Source: Leptospira sp. (GTDB lineage Bacteria; Spirochaetota; Leptospiria; Leptospirales; Leptospiraceae). Taken from it: 64,000 nt of DNA. The stretch is taken from the NCBI GenBank assembly GCA_016742255.1, contig JACVCB010000009.1, positions 62,001-126,000 of the forward strand. The letters are read 5' to 3'. Below, piece after piece: positions 20,558 through 29,428 of this stretch (position 1 is its first letter; every line of letters begins with the position of its first letter). Made by a program: the position numbers and the translations under genes. The notes beneath the pieces are model-generated. The model was given only the letters and a program-made list of their open reading frames with translations, did no database searches and was not told the DNA's origin.

Positions 20558-21157
20558 TTAACCTTCTTGTAAAAAATAAATTCCAAGTGCTGCCGCCATA
20601 TGGGGGTGATGGATTGTTCCATCAAGTAACAGTCGTTTGACTTCGTCTGGAGATTTTAAAACGATTTCAATGTCTTCTCCTTCATCAAACTCAACATCGT
20701 GGAGTTGTTCCACATCATAGGCTACGTAAGAATACGACCAGTTGGTGAACATTGCCGGATTGCCAGAAAATTTTGACAATAATTTGATTTTCTTCGGGTC
20801 TGTCACATAACCTGTTTCTTCTCGTAACTCTCGAATGACGGATGTTAGTTCACTATCTGGTCCTTCTTCATCCACAATACCACCTGGAATTTCTAAACTG
20901 TCTTCACCTATCCCATGTCTGTATTGTTTGATGAGTAAAATTTCACCAGATTTGGTGACGGGAACCACATTCACCCAGTTTTTGGATTTTAATACATAAT
21001 AGGTTTTTTCTTGTTCCGAACGTGGCAGTTTGATATCGAAAGATGCCAGAGTGTAAATGGGAGTAGGGAATAGGTCTTTCCAATTTTTTCGTTCTTTCAA
21101 TTGATTTCGTTCCTTAGATTCAGTTTGGTGCCACCTCCAATCCAATCTTGTGTTCAA
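20558..21157 (-). CDS. Nudix hydrolase, ADP-ribose pyrophosphatase type
   Basis: A cytoplasmic 199-residue Nudix protein. The box is visible as GGIVDEEG followed by RELREETGY, with about three extra residues between the two halves compared with GX5EX7REUXEEXGU. The upstream YYVLKSKNWVNVVPV and IKQYRHG elements and the GNPAMFTNWSY segment after the box match the ADP-ribose/NDP-sugar hydrolase group. The start is uncertain: the TTG at 21157 lacks a good ribosome binding site, and a TTG at 21097 has AAGGA ten bases upstream. It is divergent from the GST gene. Confidence 0.85.
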   Translation of the reverse strand: MNTRLDWRWHQTESKERNQLKERKNWKDLFPTPIYTLASFDIKLPRSEQEKTYYVLKSKNWVNVVPVTKSGEILLIKQYRHGIGEDSLEIPGGIVDEEGPDSELTSVIRELREETGYVTDPKKIKLLSKFSGNPAMFTNWSYSYVAYDVEQLHDVEFDEGEDIEIVLKSPDEVKRLLLDGTIHHPHMAAALGIYFLQEG

Positions 21158-21232
21158 AGGATTGACTAGCTTTTTTTAGAAGTTCCAATCTTACTCCTTG
21201 CTAGAAGAAGCATAGTTTGAAAACCTTTCCTT

Positions 21233-21829
21233 ATGAAATTATACGGTAGCATCACTTCCCCTTATGTCAGACGCATTCGTTTCCTTTGTTTAGAACTCGG
21301 GATCCCTTTCCAACTCGTTGATACGATGACAGAATCTGGGCAAAAAGAACTCAGGGAAAAAAATCCATTATGGAAAGTGCCTTACTTAGAAACGGACGAC
21401 GTCAAAATTTGGGATAGCCACACCATCACTGATTATATTTTGGATACAAAAGGGCCTGGTAAGTTTCGTCCCAAAACAGGTGACCATTTTTACCGAGAGG
21501 CAAATCTACTCACAGCCATTGACCAAGCTCTCGACAATGCCATTCTCCTCTTTTATTTGAATAAGGAGGGAATCAAACCGGATGCCGCTCCTTACCTAAC
21601 TAAAAATGCACTTCGGATCAGTTCTATTTTGGAATTCATCAAACGGGAGTTAAGTGGTAACCATTTCTTTTCCGATGGCAAAGTGGGGTTATCTGAGCTC
21701 GCACTGTATTCCACTTTGGATTGGATGCGGTTTCGTTCTGTTTTGCCGATTTTGGAAGAGGAAATTTTTGTCAATTTTCTGAATTTCCATGGACCAAACA
21801 AATCTTGGATGGAAACGGCACCTAAGTAA
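21233..21829 (+). CDS. Glutathione S-transferase family protein
   Basis: A 198-residue protein with an N-terminal thioredoxin-fold GST domain (MKLYGSITSPYVRRIRFLCL, KVPYLETDDVKIWDSHTITDYI). The cis-proline in KVPYLE and the DSHTI element bind glutathione in the family. The all-helical C-terminal domain (about 90-198) is present. The exact substrate is unknown; stringent-starvation-protein-like or detoxifying roles are both possible. It stands 46 bases before the helicase gene on the same strand. Confidence 0.85.
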   Translation: MKLYGSITSPYVRRIRFLCLELGIPFQLVDTMTESGQKELREKNPLWKVPYLETDDVKIWDSHTITDYILDTKGPGKFRPKTGDHFYREANLLTAIDQALDNAILLFYLNKEGIKPDAAPYLTKNALRISSILEFIKRELSGNHFFSDGKVGLSELALYSTLDWMRFRSVLPILEEEIFVNFLNFHGPNKSWMETAPK

Positions 21830-21875
21830 ACTTCCCAAACCTTTTTTACTCGACCCCATTTGATTTCACTGGATT

Positions 21876-23912
21876 ATGTCCCTTACTGGACTCCCTATGA
21901 AATTGAATGCGGCACAAATGGAAGCTGTTTCCACCATCCAAGGTCCCCTTCTTGTCTTTGCAGGAGCAGGGTCAGGGAAAACCCGCGTCATTACCAACCG
22001 GATCGCCCATATGGTGGAGGGAGTCAAAATCCCAGCGAGTAAAATCGTCGCTCTCTCTTTTACCAATAAAAGTGCAAAGGAAATGGCGGAACGTCTGCGA
22101 AAGATGGTTCCAAGGGAAAAGCTGAAAGGGATCACACTTTCTACCTTCCATTCGTTAGGCCTAAAGATTCTAAAAGAACACATCACAAAACTAGGTTACA
22201 ACGAAACGTTTTTACTCTTTAACGGGACTGACCAAGAAGCATTTGTTTCCGACCTCCTAAAATCCAAACGCTTGGATCCCAAAAAAGTTCCCCCGAAAGA
22301 AATCCTGCGACGTATCTCGTATGCTAAAAATACACAAGTCCACCCCAAGGACAATGGCCTCACAGGTGAGTTTGATTTAGTAGCTGCTGAAGTTTTTTCC
22401 CTGTATGAAGAGGGACTCAAAGAAAAAAATGCCATCGACTTTGACGATTTGATTTTACTTCCCAAACGGCTGTTAGCTGAATTTCCTGAAATTGCAGCCT
22501 ATTACCAAAGGAAACACGAATACTTCCTTGTGGATGAATTCCAAGACACAAACCAACTCCAATATGAATTTTTATCTCTCTTTCGTGGGAACAGTGATAA
22601 CCTTTGTGTGGTAGGTGACGATGACCAAAGTATCTATGCTTTCCGGGGATCCAATGTGCAACTCATCCTCAATTTTGAAAGGGAATTCCCTCATGCGAAA
22701 GTGGTGAGGTTACTTGAAAATTATAGGTCAACATCACTCATCATCCAAGCTGCAAACTCTCTCATCCAAAACAACAAAGGCAGAAAGGAAAAAACCTTGT
22801 ACAGCAGGATCCCTTCCGCCGAACGAGTGGAATACTATGAAACTGCGGATGAAAGGGAAGAGGCCATCTTCGTCGCAGGGCGAATCCAAACCTTACTCAT
22901 CAAAAATGAATTTAAGGGAAAAGAAATTGCCATCCTCTTTCGTACGAACTTCCAATCACGCCCGTTTGAGGAGGAACTTCGTAACCGTAGTATCCCTTAC
23001 AAAGTAGTGGGTGGTTATAATTTTTTTGATCGGAAGGAAATCCGCGATTGTATTTCTTACCTTCGTTACGTGGCAAACCCAAAGGATGATTATTCCCTCC
23101 TTCGCATCATCAACTACCCAAAACGGGGTATTGGTCCAGGAACCATGCAAAAACTCCAGGAAGAAGCCTTTACCCACAAACTCTCATTGTATGAAATCTT
23201 CCATAAAATGATTGAGAGTCCCGACTATTTGCCCGAAGTAAAGGCTAAGGTCAGACAAGAAATTTACCAATTTGTAGAAATGGTAGATGCCTTCAAAAAG
23301 AAGTTTGCCATGTCTCCGAAACTGGCTCCGGTGTTACGGGAGATGATCACCCAAATCGGCTTTGAGCGGGAAATTTCCATGGAAGAAACCGAAGAGAAGG
23401 TGGTCAAAGCCCGTATCTACAACTTGAGTGAACTTGTGAACATGTTGTCCTTTTTTGAAGAAGAAGAGGGCAGGGAAGGAAAGGCCACAATTTTTGACTT
23501 CTTACAAAGGTTAGTCCTCCTCATGGAAGATGAACCGAAAGAGGATGAAGAGGACAGAAGGGTGCAACTCCTCACCATGCACCAGTCCAAAGGACTCGAA
23601 TACGATTTAGTATTTTTAGTGGGACTTGAAGAGGGAATTTTACCGAACTCACGTGTTATAGAAGAAGAAGGGGAAGTGGTCGATGAAGAACGACGCCTTC
23701 TCTACGTGGGTATGACTCGCCCAAGGCGAAAATTGTACTTGACTTCGGCTCGTACAAGACGCAAATTTGGGGAGCAAATCGAGAGTGCCCCCTCTCGGTT
23801 TTTAAACGAGCTGTCTCAGGACGCTGTTCTTTTTTTCCCGATGGAAACAAAGGATAGAGACACAGAAACTAAGAATTTCTTAGAGGAATTAGACAAACTA
23901 AAGGTAGGCTAA
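21876..23912 (+). CDS. Superfamily 1 DNA helicase, Rep/UvrD/PcrA group
   Basis: ATP-dependent 3'-5' DNA helicase of 678 residues, about the length of Rep. The Q motif (LNAAQMEAV), Walker A (FAGAGSGKTRVI), motif Ia (ALSFTNKSAKEM) and motif II (LVDEFQDTNQLQYE) are visible. Motif III (VVGDDDQSIYAFRGS), motif V (TMHQSKGLEYDLVFLVG) and motif VI (LLYVGMTRPRRKLYLT) follow. The C-terminus lacks the long Tudor-like extension of some PcrA proteins. ATG 21876 or 21897 may be the start. Its stop overlaps the next ATG by one base, so the TPR lipoprotein gene is cotranslated. Confidence 0.93.
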   Translation: MSLTGLPMKLNAAQMEAVSTIQGPLLVFAGAGSGKTRVITNRIAHMVEGVKIPASKIVALSFTNKSAKEMAERLRKMVPREKLKGITLSTFHSLGLKILKEHITKLGYNETFLLFNGTDQEAFVSDLLKSKRLDPKKVPPKEILRRISYAKNTQVHPKDNGLTGEFDLVAAEVFSLYEEGLKEKNAIDFDDLILLPKRLLAEFPEIAAYYQRKHEYFLVDEFQDTNQLQYEFLSLFRGNSDNLCVVGDDDQSIYAFRGSNVQLILNFEREFPHAKVVRLLENYRSTSLIIQAANSLIQNNKGRKEKTLYSRIPSAERVEYYETADEREEAIFVAGRIQTLLIKNEFKGKEIAILFRTNFQSRPFEEELRNRSIPYKVVGGYNFFDRKEIRDCISYLRYVANPKDDYSLLRIINYPKRGIGPGTMQKLQEEAFTHKLSLYEIFHKMIESPDYLPEVKAKVRQEIYQFVEMVDAFKKKFAMSPKLAPVLREMITQIGFEREISMEETEEKVVKARIYNLSELVNMLSFFEEEEGREGKATIFDFLQRLVLLMEDEPKEDEEDRRVQLLTMHQSKGLEYDLVFLVGLEEGILPNSRVIEEEGEVVDEERRLLYVGMTRPRRKLYLTSARTRRKFGEQIESAPSRFLNELSQDAVLFFPMETKDRDTETKNFLEELDKLKVG

Positions 23913-24601
23913 TGAAATCGATTCTCCCACTCACCCTCCTATTGTTGGTAGTGGCATTTGAAAATTGCGCATCAAACAAGGAAACCATCCGCCCAGGAGT
24001 TTCCAAAATCAACACAGGGTCTCATTTGGCCCAAATCGAAGCAATCGATGCTGATCTCAAATCCTCTACACTATCAGACGAATCCCGTGACAAATTAATC
24101 ATCAAAAAGGGAAAGTTATTACTTGATTTAGGTCGTTATGAAGAAACGATCACAACCCTCAACCAAGTGAACCAGGCAAAAGCAAATCCTGTGCAATTGT
24201 CTGAGTGGAATTTGGCAATGGGAAAAGCCTATATTGGAAAAAACGAATATAGCAAAGCCATCCAATTCTTAAACCAATCGGAAAAACTCGATAAAAATAC
24301 GAACCTAATGGAACGTAAAAAACTCGTGGTACAATCTCTTGTGGCAGAAAGAGAGTATTACCCAGCGCTTGCGACTCTTACCAAAACCTATACAAAAGGG
24401 AATCAGAAAAAAGACGAATTCTATTATGAGACGGCTGCAAAGACCTATCTCAAAATGGGTTTCGAATACAAAAACACTGGTTTTTACCAAAAAGGATTAC
24501 AAGTGGCAAATCTTGGTTTGGAAGAATTTCCAAATAATGAAACCTTAAAGTCCATTCAAAAAGAATGTTTGGAAGTGTTACAGCCGGAGGGCAAACTCTA
24601 A
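23912..24601 (+). CDS. TPR-repeat lipoprotein
   Basis: A 229-residue lipoprotein (signal LLLLVVAFENCAS, lipidated Cys19) with tetratricopeptide-like helix pairs over about residues 60-220 (LGRYEETITTLNQV, KAYIGKNEYSKAIQFLNQS, GFYQKGLQVANLGLEEFP). TPR lipoproteins generally act as periplasmic assembly scaffolds. Its start overlaps the helicase stop (TAATG) and its stop is 6 bases before the AsmA-like gene. The position between a helicase and an AsmA-like protein suggests a shared transcript rather than shared function. Confidence 0.85.
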   Translation: MKSILPLTLLLLVVAFENCASNKETIRPGVSKINTGSHLAQIEAIDADLKSSTLSDESRDKLIIKKGKLLLDLGRYEETITTLNQVNQAKANPVQLSEWNLAMGKAYIGKNEYSKAIQFLNQSEKLDKNTNLMERKKLVVQSLVAEREYYPALATLTKTYTKGNQKKDEFYYETAAKTYLKMGFEYKNTGFYQKGLQVANLGLEEFPNNETLKSIQKECLEVLQPEGKL

Positions 24602-24607
24602 GATTTT

Positions 24608-26797
24608 TTGGAACGTTTTTTCCCAACACATCGTTTCCTTGAATGGAAACAAAACTTAGAATTTGTACTCAATAGAATCCGTGATAACAAACGGGTTCTA
24701 TTTTCATTTATAGCTCTTGGTTTTGTATTTTTTCTTTTTGTCCTCTCATACTATGGTTTAGAATTTTACCTACGTAACTACAGGATCCCACTCGTAAAAC
24801 TTCGTAAGGTTGTGGCGGCAACCATCAACCAAGAATTAGGCAAAGCAGTTGACATCGGTGTTCTCGATTTTTCGTTAAGGGAAGGTCTGATCATTGAAGA
24901 TTTGGTTGTTTCAAACGAAGAAGACTTTTCGTTTAACGACCATATGTTGAAGGTTAAAAAGGTAACCTTTCGACTCTCAAGTTATTTCAAAGATTCTCCT
25001 ACGGTGGAACGGATTGATTTTTACAGTCCACAATTAGTTTTAAACGAAGATACCAGTTTAAGGAATCGGTTAATCGAGTATGCACAAACGAGTCGTATCA
25101 AAGACATCCGATTCCACGATGCAAAACTCACAGTTAAAAAATCAGATACAACTTTGGTGGATTGGAAAGAAGGTTGGGATATCGATTTACTTCGAAAAAA
25201 CAAACGCCTTTATTTAAAATATACAAATGGTTGGTTTTGGGTTCCGAATACCACTCGAATCAAAGGTGAAGGTGAGTTTTCCGAGACCAATTTGAATGAA
25301 TATCAATTTGAATTTTTTTGGAAAAATTATCCTTCAGAGGAAGCAATTTTACTCACCAATTATTTGTTTGGTGCCAATGTTCAATCTGCAGTTTTATCGG
25401 GGGAAGGTAAAATATCTTCCAATGAAAATTCTGGTTTTGTGATGGATGGGGAGGTTGAATTCGAAAACTCATTCATCATCATTCCATTTTTTGAAAACTA
25501 TCTCCTGGAAGGTTTCCGGTTTCGTGAGAAGTTCCATTTTACCGAAAATTTAGAAGAACGAGAATTCATTGGGAATGAGTTCCAAATCAAATCACAAGTA
25601 TTGTCTCAGATGGCGAAGGAAACTTTGCTTTTTCGCAAAATTGAATTTCAGATTGGGGCATTAGAAGATATATTTGAACATGTTACTGACATTTCTGGAT
25701 TTGTTCGTTTCCCATTGTTTGGTGAACTGCGTGGAAATATTGAATTAAAGGAAACTGGGGAAAAAAACAAATGGTTTTCTCTTTCAGGGGAAGTGAATGG
25801 AAATGAGATTAAACTTGATTCATCACTTGTACAAATTGAAAATGCAAAACTTTCATTCAAATTTAAACCAAACCAAGAATGGGATTTAAACTTAGATGCT
25901 GAAATTTTTGGGAAACCTTCTCATTTAGTAGGATCTGGATCTTCCGATTGGAGTCGTTCCAAAAAAATAGATGGATCTTATTATTACCCAATGACTTCCA
26001 AATCCAAACTTAGTTTTCAGGCTACGGAACTTACAGCGAATGATTGGAAACCACTATATGAAGATTGGAAAAAAGAAACCTTAGAAGAAATTCGAGAAAG
26101 GCAAGAAAAACTAATTCCAGAAGAGTATTTTTACCAAACAAAACTCTACAAATACTTTTTAGAATCCATGAATTTTGATTTAGGTATCCACATTACAAAT
26201 TTTTATCCTTACCGAGGGGCAAAATCTTTAGGAGAATCAAAAGGTAATTTTACAGTCAAAGATGGTAGGTTTAATTTCAATTTGGGACTAGGTAATGCAG
26301 ATTCAAAAGTTTCTATGGTTTCCTATTTTGCCAGTAAAACACCTAACTTTAGTTTGAACTTACTATTAAAAGAATACCCATGGTCGGAACCTTGGATGGT
26401 CATGTGTGGCACCGAACTTAAACCTACCAATGTGAGTATGGATTTTAGTTTCAATAGCATTGGAAGTGATTATTATATGTTGCATAAAGATGCTAGGACA
26501 TCTTATTTCTTAAAATTATTTGGAATTCATTTAAAAGATGGAGATTTGATTGTAAAGGGCAGTGTGGATTTAAAACCATTACAGTCACCATTTGATATGG
26601 AATTTACTCTCAATCGATATTCCGATTTGGATTATTTATCTGATGTTGTTGTCACCAGTGGAAGTGGGGCCATCGATCTAAAAGGGTATGGTAATAATAA
26701 AAATGGCAATTACCAGATGACAGTGTATGGCCTGATTGGTGATACTAGAGGGAATTTTTCGATTTCAGAGGAGGAGAACAAATGCGTGTTCAAATGA
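24608..26797 (+). CDS. AsmA-like membrane-anchored protein
   Basis: A 729-residue protein with a basic cytoplasmic N-terminus, one membrane helix (about 34-54, FIALGFVFFLFVLSYYGLEF) and a long beta-rich periplasmic part. The region after the helix (INQELGKAVDIGVLDFSLREGLIIEDLVVS and VKKVTFRLS, separate segments) resembles the start of AsmA/TamB-type domains. These are linked to phospholipid transport and outer-membrane assembly in other bacteria. The assignment is by pattern only. The first possible start after the upstream stop is the TTG at 24608, with GGAGGG about 15 bases upstream. Its end overlaps the next lipoprotein by 16 bases. Confidence 0.72.
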   Translation: MERFFPTHRFLEWKQNLEFVLNRIRDNKRVLFSFIALGFVFFLFVLSYYGLEFYLRNYRIPLVKLRKVVAATINQELGKAVDIGVLDFSLREGLIIEDLVVSNEEDFSFNDHMLKVKKVTFRLSSYFKDSPTVERIDFYSPQLVLNEDTSLRNRLIEYAQTSRIKDIRFHDAKLTVKKSDTTLVDWKEGWDIDLLRKNKRLYLKYTNGWFWVPNTTRIKGEGEFSETNLNEYQFEFFWKNYPSEEAILLTNYLFGANVQSAVLSGEGKISSNENSGFVMDGEVEFENSFIIIPFFENYLLEGFRFREKFHFTENLEEREFIGNEFQIKSQVLSQMAKETLLFRKIEFQIGALEDIFEHVTDISGFVRFPLFGELRGNIELKETGEKNKWFSLSGEVNGNEIKLDSSLVQIENAKLSFKFKPNQEWDLNLDAEIFGKPSHLVGSGSSDWSRSKKIDGSYYYPMTSKSKLSFQATELTANDWKPLYEDWKKETLEEIRERQEKLIPEEYFYQTKLYKYFLESMNFDLGIHITNFYPYRGAKSLGESKGNFTVKDGRFNFNLGLGNADSKVSMVSYFASKTPNFSLNLLLKEYPWSEPWMVMCGTELKPTNVSMDFSFNSIGSDYYMLHKDARTSYFLKLFGIHLKDGDLIVKGSVDLKPLQSPFDMEFTLNRYSDLDYLSDVVVTSGSGAIDLKGYGNNKNGNYQMTVYGLIGDTRGNFSISEEENKCVFK
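26767..26778 (+). promoter_or_regulatory. Strong ribosome binding site for the 26782 lipoprotein
   Basis: AGAGGAGGAGAA directly precedes the ATG at 26782 and lies inside the coding end of the AsmA-like gene. It decides the start in favour of 26782 over the ATG four codons later. Confidence 0.7.
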
Positions 26798-27144
26798 GAT
26801 TTTTAGTATTAGTTTCTATTTTGATCCTAGGTTTGTTTCAATGTTCTGAAAAGTCAAATCCAGCGGATACTGTCCCGAGCCTAAGCAGTTTACCAAATTT
26901 TAAAGGTGAGTGGACCCTGGAATGGGAAAACAAAATCCACCAACTCCAAATTGATCCAGAAGAGAAAAAAGTATTCATCGATGGGAAGGAAGGATTGGAA
27001 CTTGATTTGGATACGGTTGGGATTCGGATTCGCGCTTTTGACGAAGAGTCAGTGAAAGGTTATTTTTTGTATTCCGATATCAAACCAAAATCTTGGATCG
27101 GCACTTGGGAAAACCGTGTTGTTCGGTTAATCCGAAGGAATTGA
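26782..27144 (+). CDS. Small hypothetical lipoprotein (120 aa)
   Basis: A 120-residue lipoprotein with signal FLVLVSILILGLFQCSE (lipidated Cys21). The mature part is beta-rich with several Trp residues (FKGEWTLEWENKIHQL, SWIGTWENRVVRLIRR). I know no family. The ATG has a very strong purine-rich ribosome binding site (AGAGGAGGAGAA, 26767-26778) inside the end of the AsmA-like gene, so it is probably made in larger amounts than its neighbours. The 3' end overlaps the convergent lpxB by 18 bases. Confidence 0.82.
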   Translation: MRVQMRFLVLVSILILGLFQCSEKSNPADTVPSLSSLPNFKGEWTLEWENKIHQLQIDPEEKKVFIDGKEGLELDLDTVGIRIRAFDEESVKGYFLYSDIKPKSWIGTWENRVVRLIRRN

Positions 27145-28341
27145 TTTTAGAAGGTTTTGGATTTCCTTTGCCGCTTTTTTCGAAGCATTATTTGTTCCCA
27201 GTTCTCTTTCTTTCGCCTCACGTAAAATACCTTTGATTTTATTTCTGAGTTTTGTATTGGAAAGGATTTTCCAAGCCTCAGAAACAATGTATTCAGGTTT
27301 ACACTCGTTTTGAGTGATTTCGCGGCAAACTTCTTCCCCACTCAGAATATTCGCAAGGCCAATGAACTTGGACTTCATGAGTAAGGAACCTAAAAAATAG
27401 GTAAATAAACTGACTTTATACAAAATCACCATTGGGGTTTCAAAATACAAACCTTCCAGAGTTGCTGTCCCTGAAGCAATGAGGAGTAGGTCACTTGCTT
27501 CCATCACACGAAGGGAGGAATTCCAAAGATAATGGATTTGGATATCTGGATGTGTTGTTTTGACAAGATTGATCTTTTCTAATAAAAAGGTTTCTTCCTT
27601 TAGGTTGATATTCGGAAGTAAAAATACAATTTTCTTTTTTTCTAACTTACATTGTTCGTGGAGTAAAACTGCAGTTCCAAGAATAGGATCAATGAGTCGA
27701 TGGATTTCTCCTTTTCTGGATCCAGGTAATAAACCCACCGTATAACCATGGTGAGGGTCCGGAAGTTTTTCTGGAATCACTGGCTCTTTTTTTAATTTTT
27801 CTGGAATCCTTTTGGTGATAGGATGGCCTACAAATTTTGCATTCACACCATACTCATTGTATATCTCTTCTTCAAATCGAAAAAGTGTTAGCATTAATGC
27901 AATGTGTTCCTTGATAAAAAAGATTCGTTTGAATTTCCAAGCCCAAATTTGTGGAGATACATAAAATACGGTTGGAATTCCTCGAGCTTTTAGCTCCTTC
28001 GCCAAACGTAAATTAAATCCAGGGTAATCAATTAAGATGGCAAGCTGTGTTGGTCTGTGTGTAGTTTCGTCTAACAAACGATAAAAAACTTTTTTTAGAT
28101 AACTGTACTTTTTAATCGCTTCAGAAAATCCAATCACGCTGAGATTTTCCATTTCTTCCAATGACTCAAGGCCATTTTGGATCATTCCTTCTCCACCTAT
28201 CCCATAAAAATGGTAATCAGGTTCGATGAGTTTTAATTCTTGTAAAAGATCTGCGCCAATGAGGTCACCTGAATGTTCTCCTGCGATGACTAAAATGTTT
28301 TTTTTAGAATTAGATCGATGTGACTTTTTTTTGGCTACCAT
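27127..28341 (-). CDS. lpxB: Lipid-A-disaccharide synthase
   Basis: Glycosyltransferase (GT19) that joins UDP-2,3-diacylglucosamine and lipid X in lipid A synthesis at the inner membrane. The N-terminus has NILVIAGEHSGDLIGADLLQ (20 residues of it) and FYGIGGEGM; the middle has PTQLAILIDYPGFNLRLAK and YVSPQIWAWKFKR. The C-terminal donor site has GLLPGSRKGEIHRL and ASGTATLEGLYFETPMVILYK (shortened here to its core ASGTATLE). The ATG at 28341 is preferred. It lies 32 bases inside lpxI, so the two are coupled. The stop overlaps the convergent lipoprotein gene by 18 bases. Confidence 0.94.
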   Translation of the reverse strand: MVAKKKSHRSNSKKNILVIAGEHSGDLIGADLLQELKLIEPDYHFYGIGGEGMIQNGLESLEEMENLSVIGFSEAIKKYSYLKKVFYRLLDETTHRPTQLAILIDYPGFNLRLAKELKARGIPTVFYVSPQIWAWKFKRIFFIKEHIALMLTLFRFEEEIYNEYGVNAKFVGHPITKRIPEKLKKEPVIPEKLPDPHHGYTVGLLPGSRKGEIHRLIDPILGTAVLLHEQCKLEKKKIVFLLPNINLKEETFLLEKINLVKTTHPDIQIHYLWNSSLRVMEASDLLLIASGTATLEGLYFETPMVILYKVSLFTYFLGSLLMKSKFIGLANILSGEEVCREITQNECKPEYIVSEAWKILSNTKLRNKIKGILREAKERELGTNNASKKAAKEIQNLLKSIPSD

Positions 28342-29176
28342 TGAGAACCTTACTTCCATTTTTACCGAGGACACAAAAGTTTAATTTGTGTTTTGTGGCA
28401 AATTCAATTGTTTCTTTCGGATTAACAACAAGCGTTTCACCTTCCCTGATGCACAATGTTTTACATCCACTTTCTAACATCACTTGGAAGGTGTGAATTC
28501 CAATGGTTGGTAAATCAAATCGTTCGTCCTGTTTTGCTTTGGGACTTTTACAAATAACTGCATCACCTTTTTTTTGGGTGTACTTTCCACCACGACGAAT
28601 GGTTTCGTCCGTTCCTTCCACTGCTTCCACAGCAATCACAGATTCATCACTCACAACTACCATTTGTCCGATATCCAAATCAGCCATTTTTTCAGCGTAG
28701 AACATTCCAAATTCAATGTCCTTTAGTTCTTGGTTGCTGAATTTTTTGGGTGTGTATCTTCCTTCTTTGAGGAGGAGAGACTGTAAGTAGATCTTTTGTG
28801 AAATCACTTTTACTCCCATCGCTTCAAACTCATCGGCAATCGCAAGGAAAATGGGGTAATCATTTCGGTTGATGGTTTTGGCAAGGATGGAGAGTGCTTT
28901 GAGATCAAATTTGAGTTTTTGGAAAAGGAGATCCTTTCTCACTTTTCCAAGCATCAGGATTCGCGAGATTTTTTCTTTCTGGATGGTTTTTAAAATTTTC
29001 CCGACTTGGGTGATGTGGACGGGTATGGTTCTTGATTCGTGTCCTCGTGGAGAAAAATCAGATTCAATGAGTCCCAAAAATAATGGATCCTCGCCGCTAG
29101 CGAGAGCTTCCAACATTCCTATATGGGGGAGCTCTCCACCACCAGCGATGATTGCCAATCTACCTTTTGAAGCCAA
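28310..29176 (-). CDS. lpxI: UDP-2,3-diacylglucosamine diphosphatase LpxI
   Basis: Hydrolyses UDP-2,3-diacylglucosamine to lipid X, the step just before LpxB; LpxI replaces the unrelated LpxH in many bacteria. The 288-residue protein starts with LAIIAGGGELPHIG and contains SRILMLGKVRKDLLF, IGQMVVVSDESVIAVEAVEG and GTDETIRRGG, all family hallmarks (DUF1009). The next gene is lpxB, which overlaps its 3' end, so the adjacent enzymes of the pathway are encoded together. It follows an FmdB-type gene by 11 bases. Confidence 0.93.
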   Translation of the reverse strand: MASKGRLAIIAGGGELPHIGMLEALASGEDPLFLGLIESDFSPRGHESRTIPVHITQVGKILKTIQKEKISRILMLGKVRKDLLFQKLKFDLKALSILAKTINRNDYPIFLAIADEFEAMGVKVISQKIYLQSLLLKEGRYTPKKFSNQELKDIEFGMFYAEKMADLDIGQMVVVSDESVIAVEAVEGTDETIRRGGKYTQKKGDAVICKSPKAKQDERFDLPTIGIHTFQVMLESGCKTLCIREGETLVVNPKETIEFATKHKLNFCVLGKNGSKVLNGSQKKVTSI

Positions 29177-29187
29177 TGCTGGTCCTT

Positions 29188-29418
29188 TTATGCGTTACCA
29201 GAATCACCACTAGAAGGTGTAGATGGAGTACTTTCTTTTTTGTAGTCGGTGACGTAAAATCCTGATCCTTTAAAAATGATCCCTGCACTTGCCGAGATTC
29301 GTCTTTCCACAGAACCTTTTTGTCCACAAAGGCATTCCGTCAAAGCATCTTCCTTCATGGATTGTACGTGTTCAAAGTCTTTTCCGCATGTGTTACAGTG
29401 GTAGTCGTAAGTTGCCAT
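29188..29418 (-). CDS. FmdB-family zinc-ribbon protein
   Basis: A 76-residue protein with the N-terminal zinc ribbon of the FmdB/CxxC family: Y-H-C-N-T-C (C8, C11), then ECLCGQ supplying the second metal-binding pair. A glycine-containing FKGSGFYVTDYK motif and a Ser/Pro/Thr-rich tail follow, as in many members. It is proposed to be a regulatory or accessory protein; the role is not known. It lies 11 bases after the SH3 gene and 11 bases before lpxI on the same strand. Confidence 0.9.
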   Translation of the reverse strand: MATYDYHCNTCGKDFEHVQSMKEDALTECLCGQKGSVERRISASAGIIFKGSGFYVTDYKKESTPSTPSSGDSGNA

Positions 29419-29428
29419 AGTATCTCCT

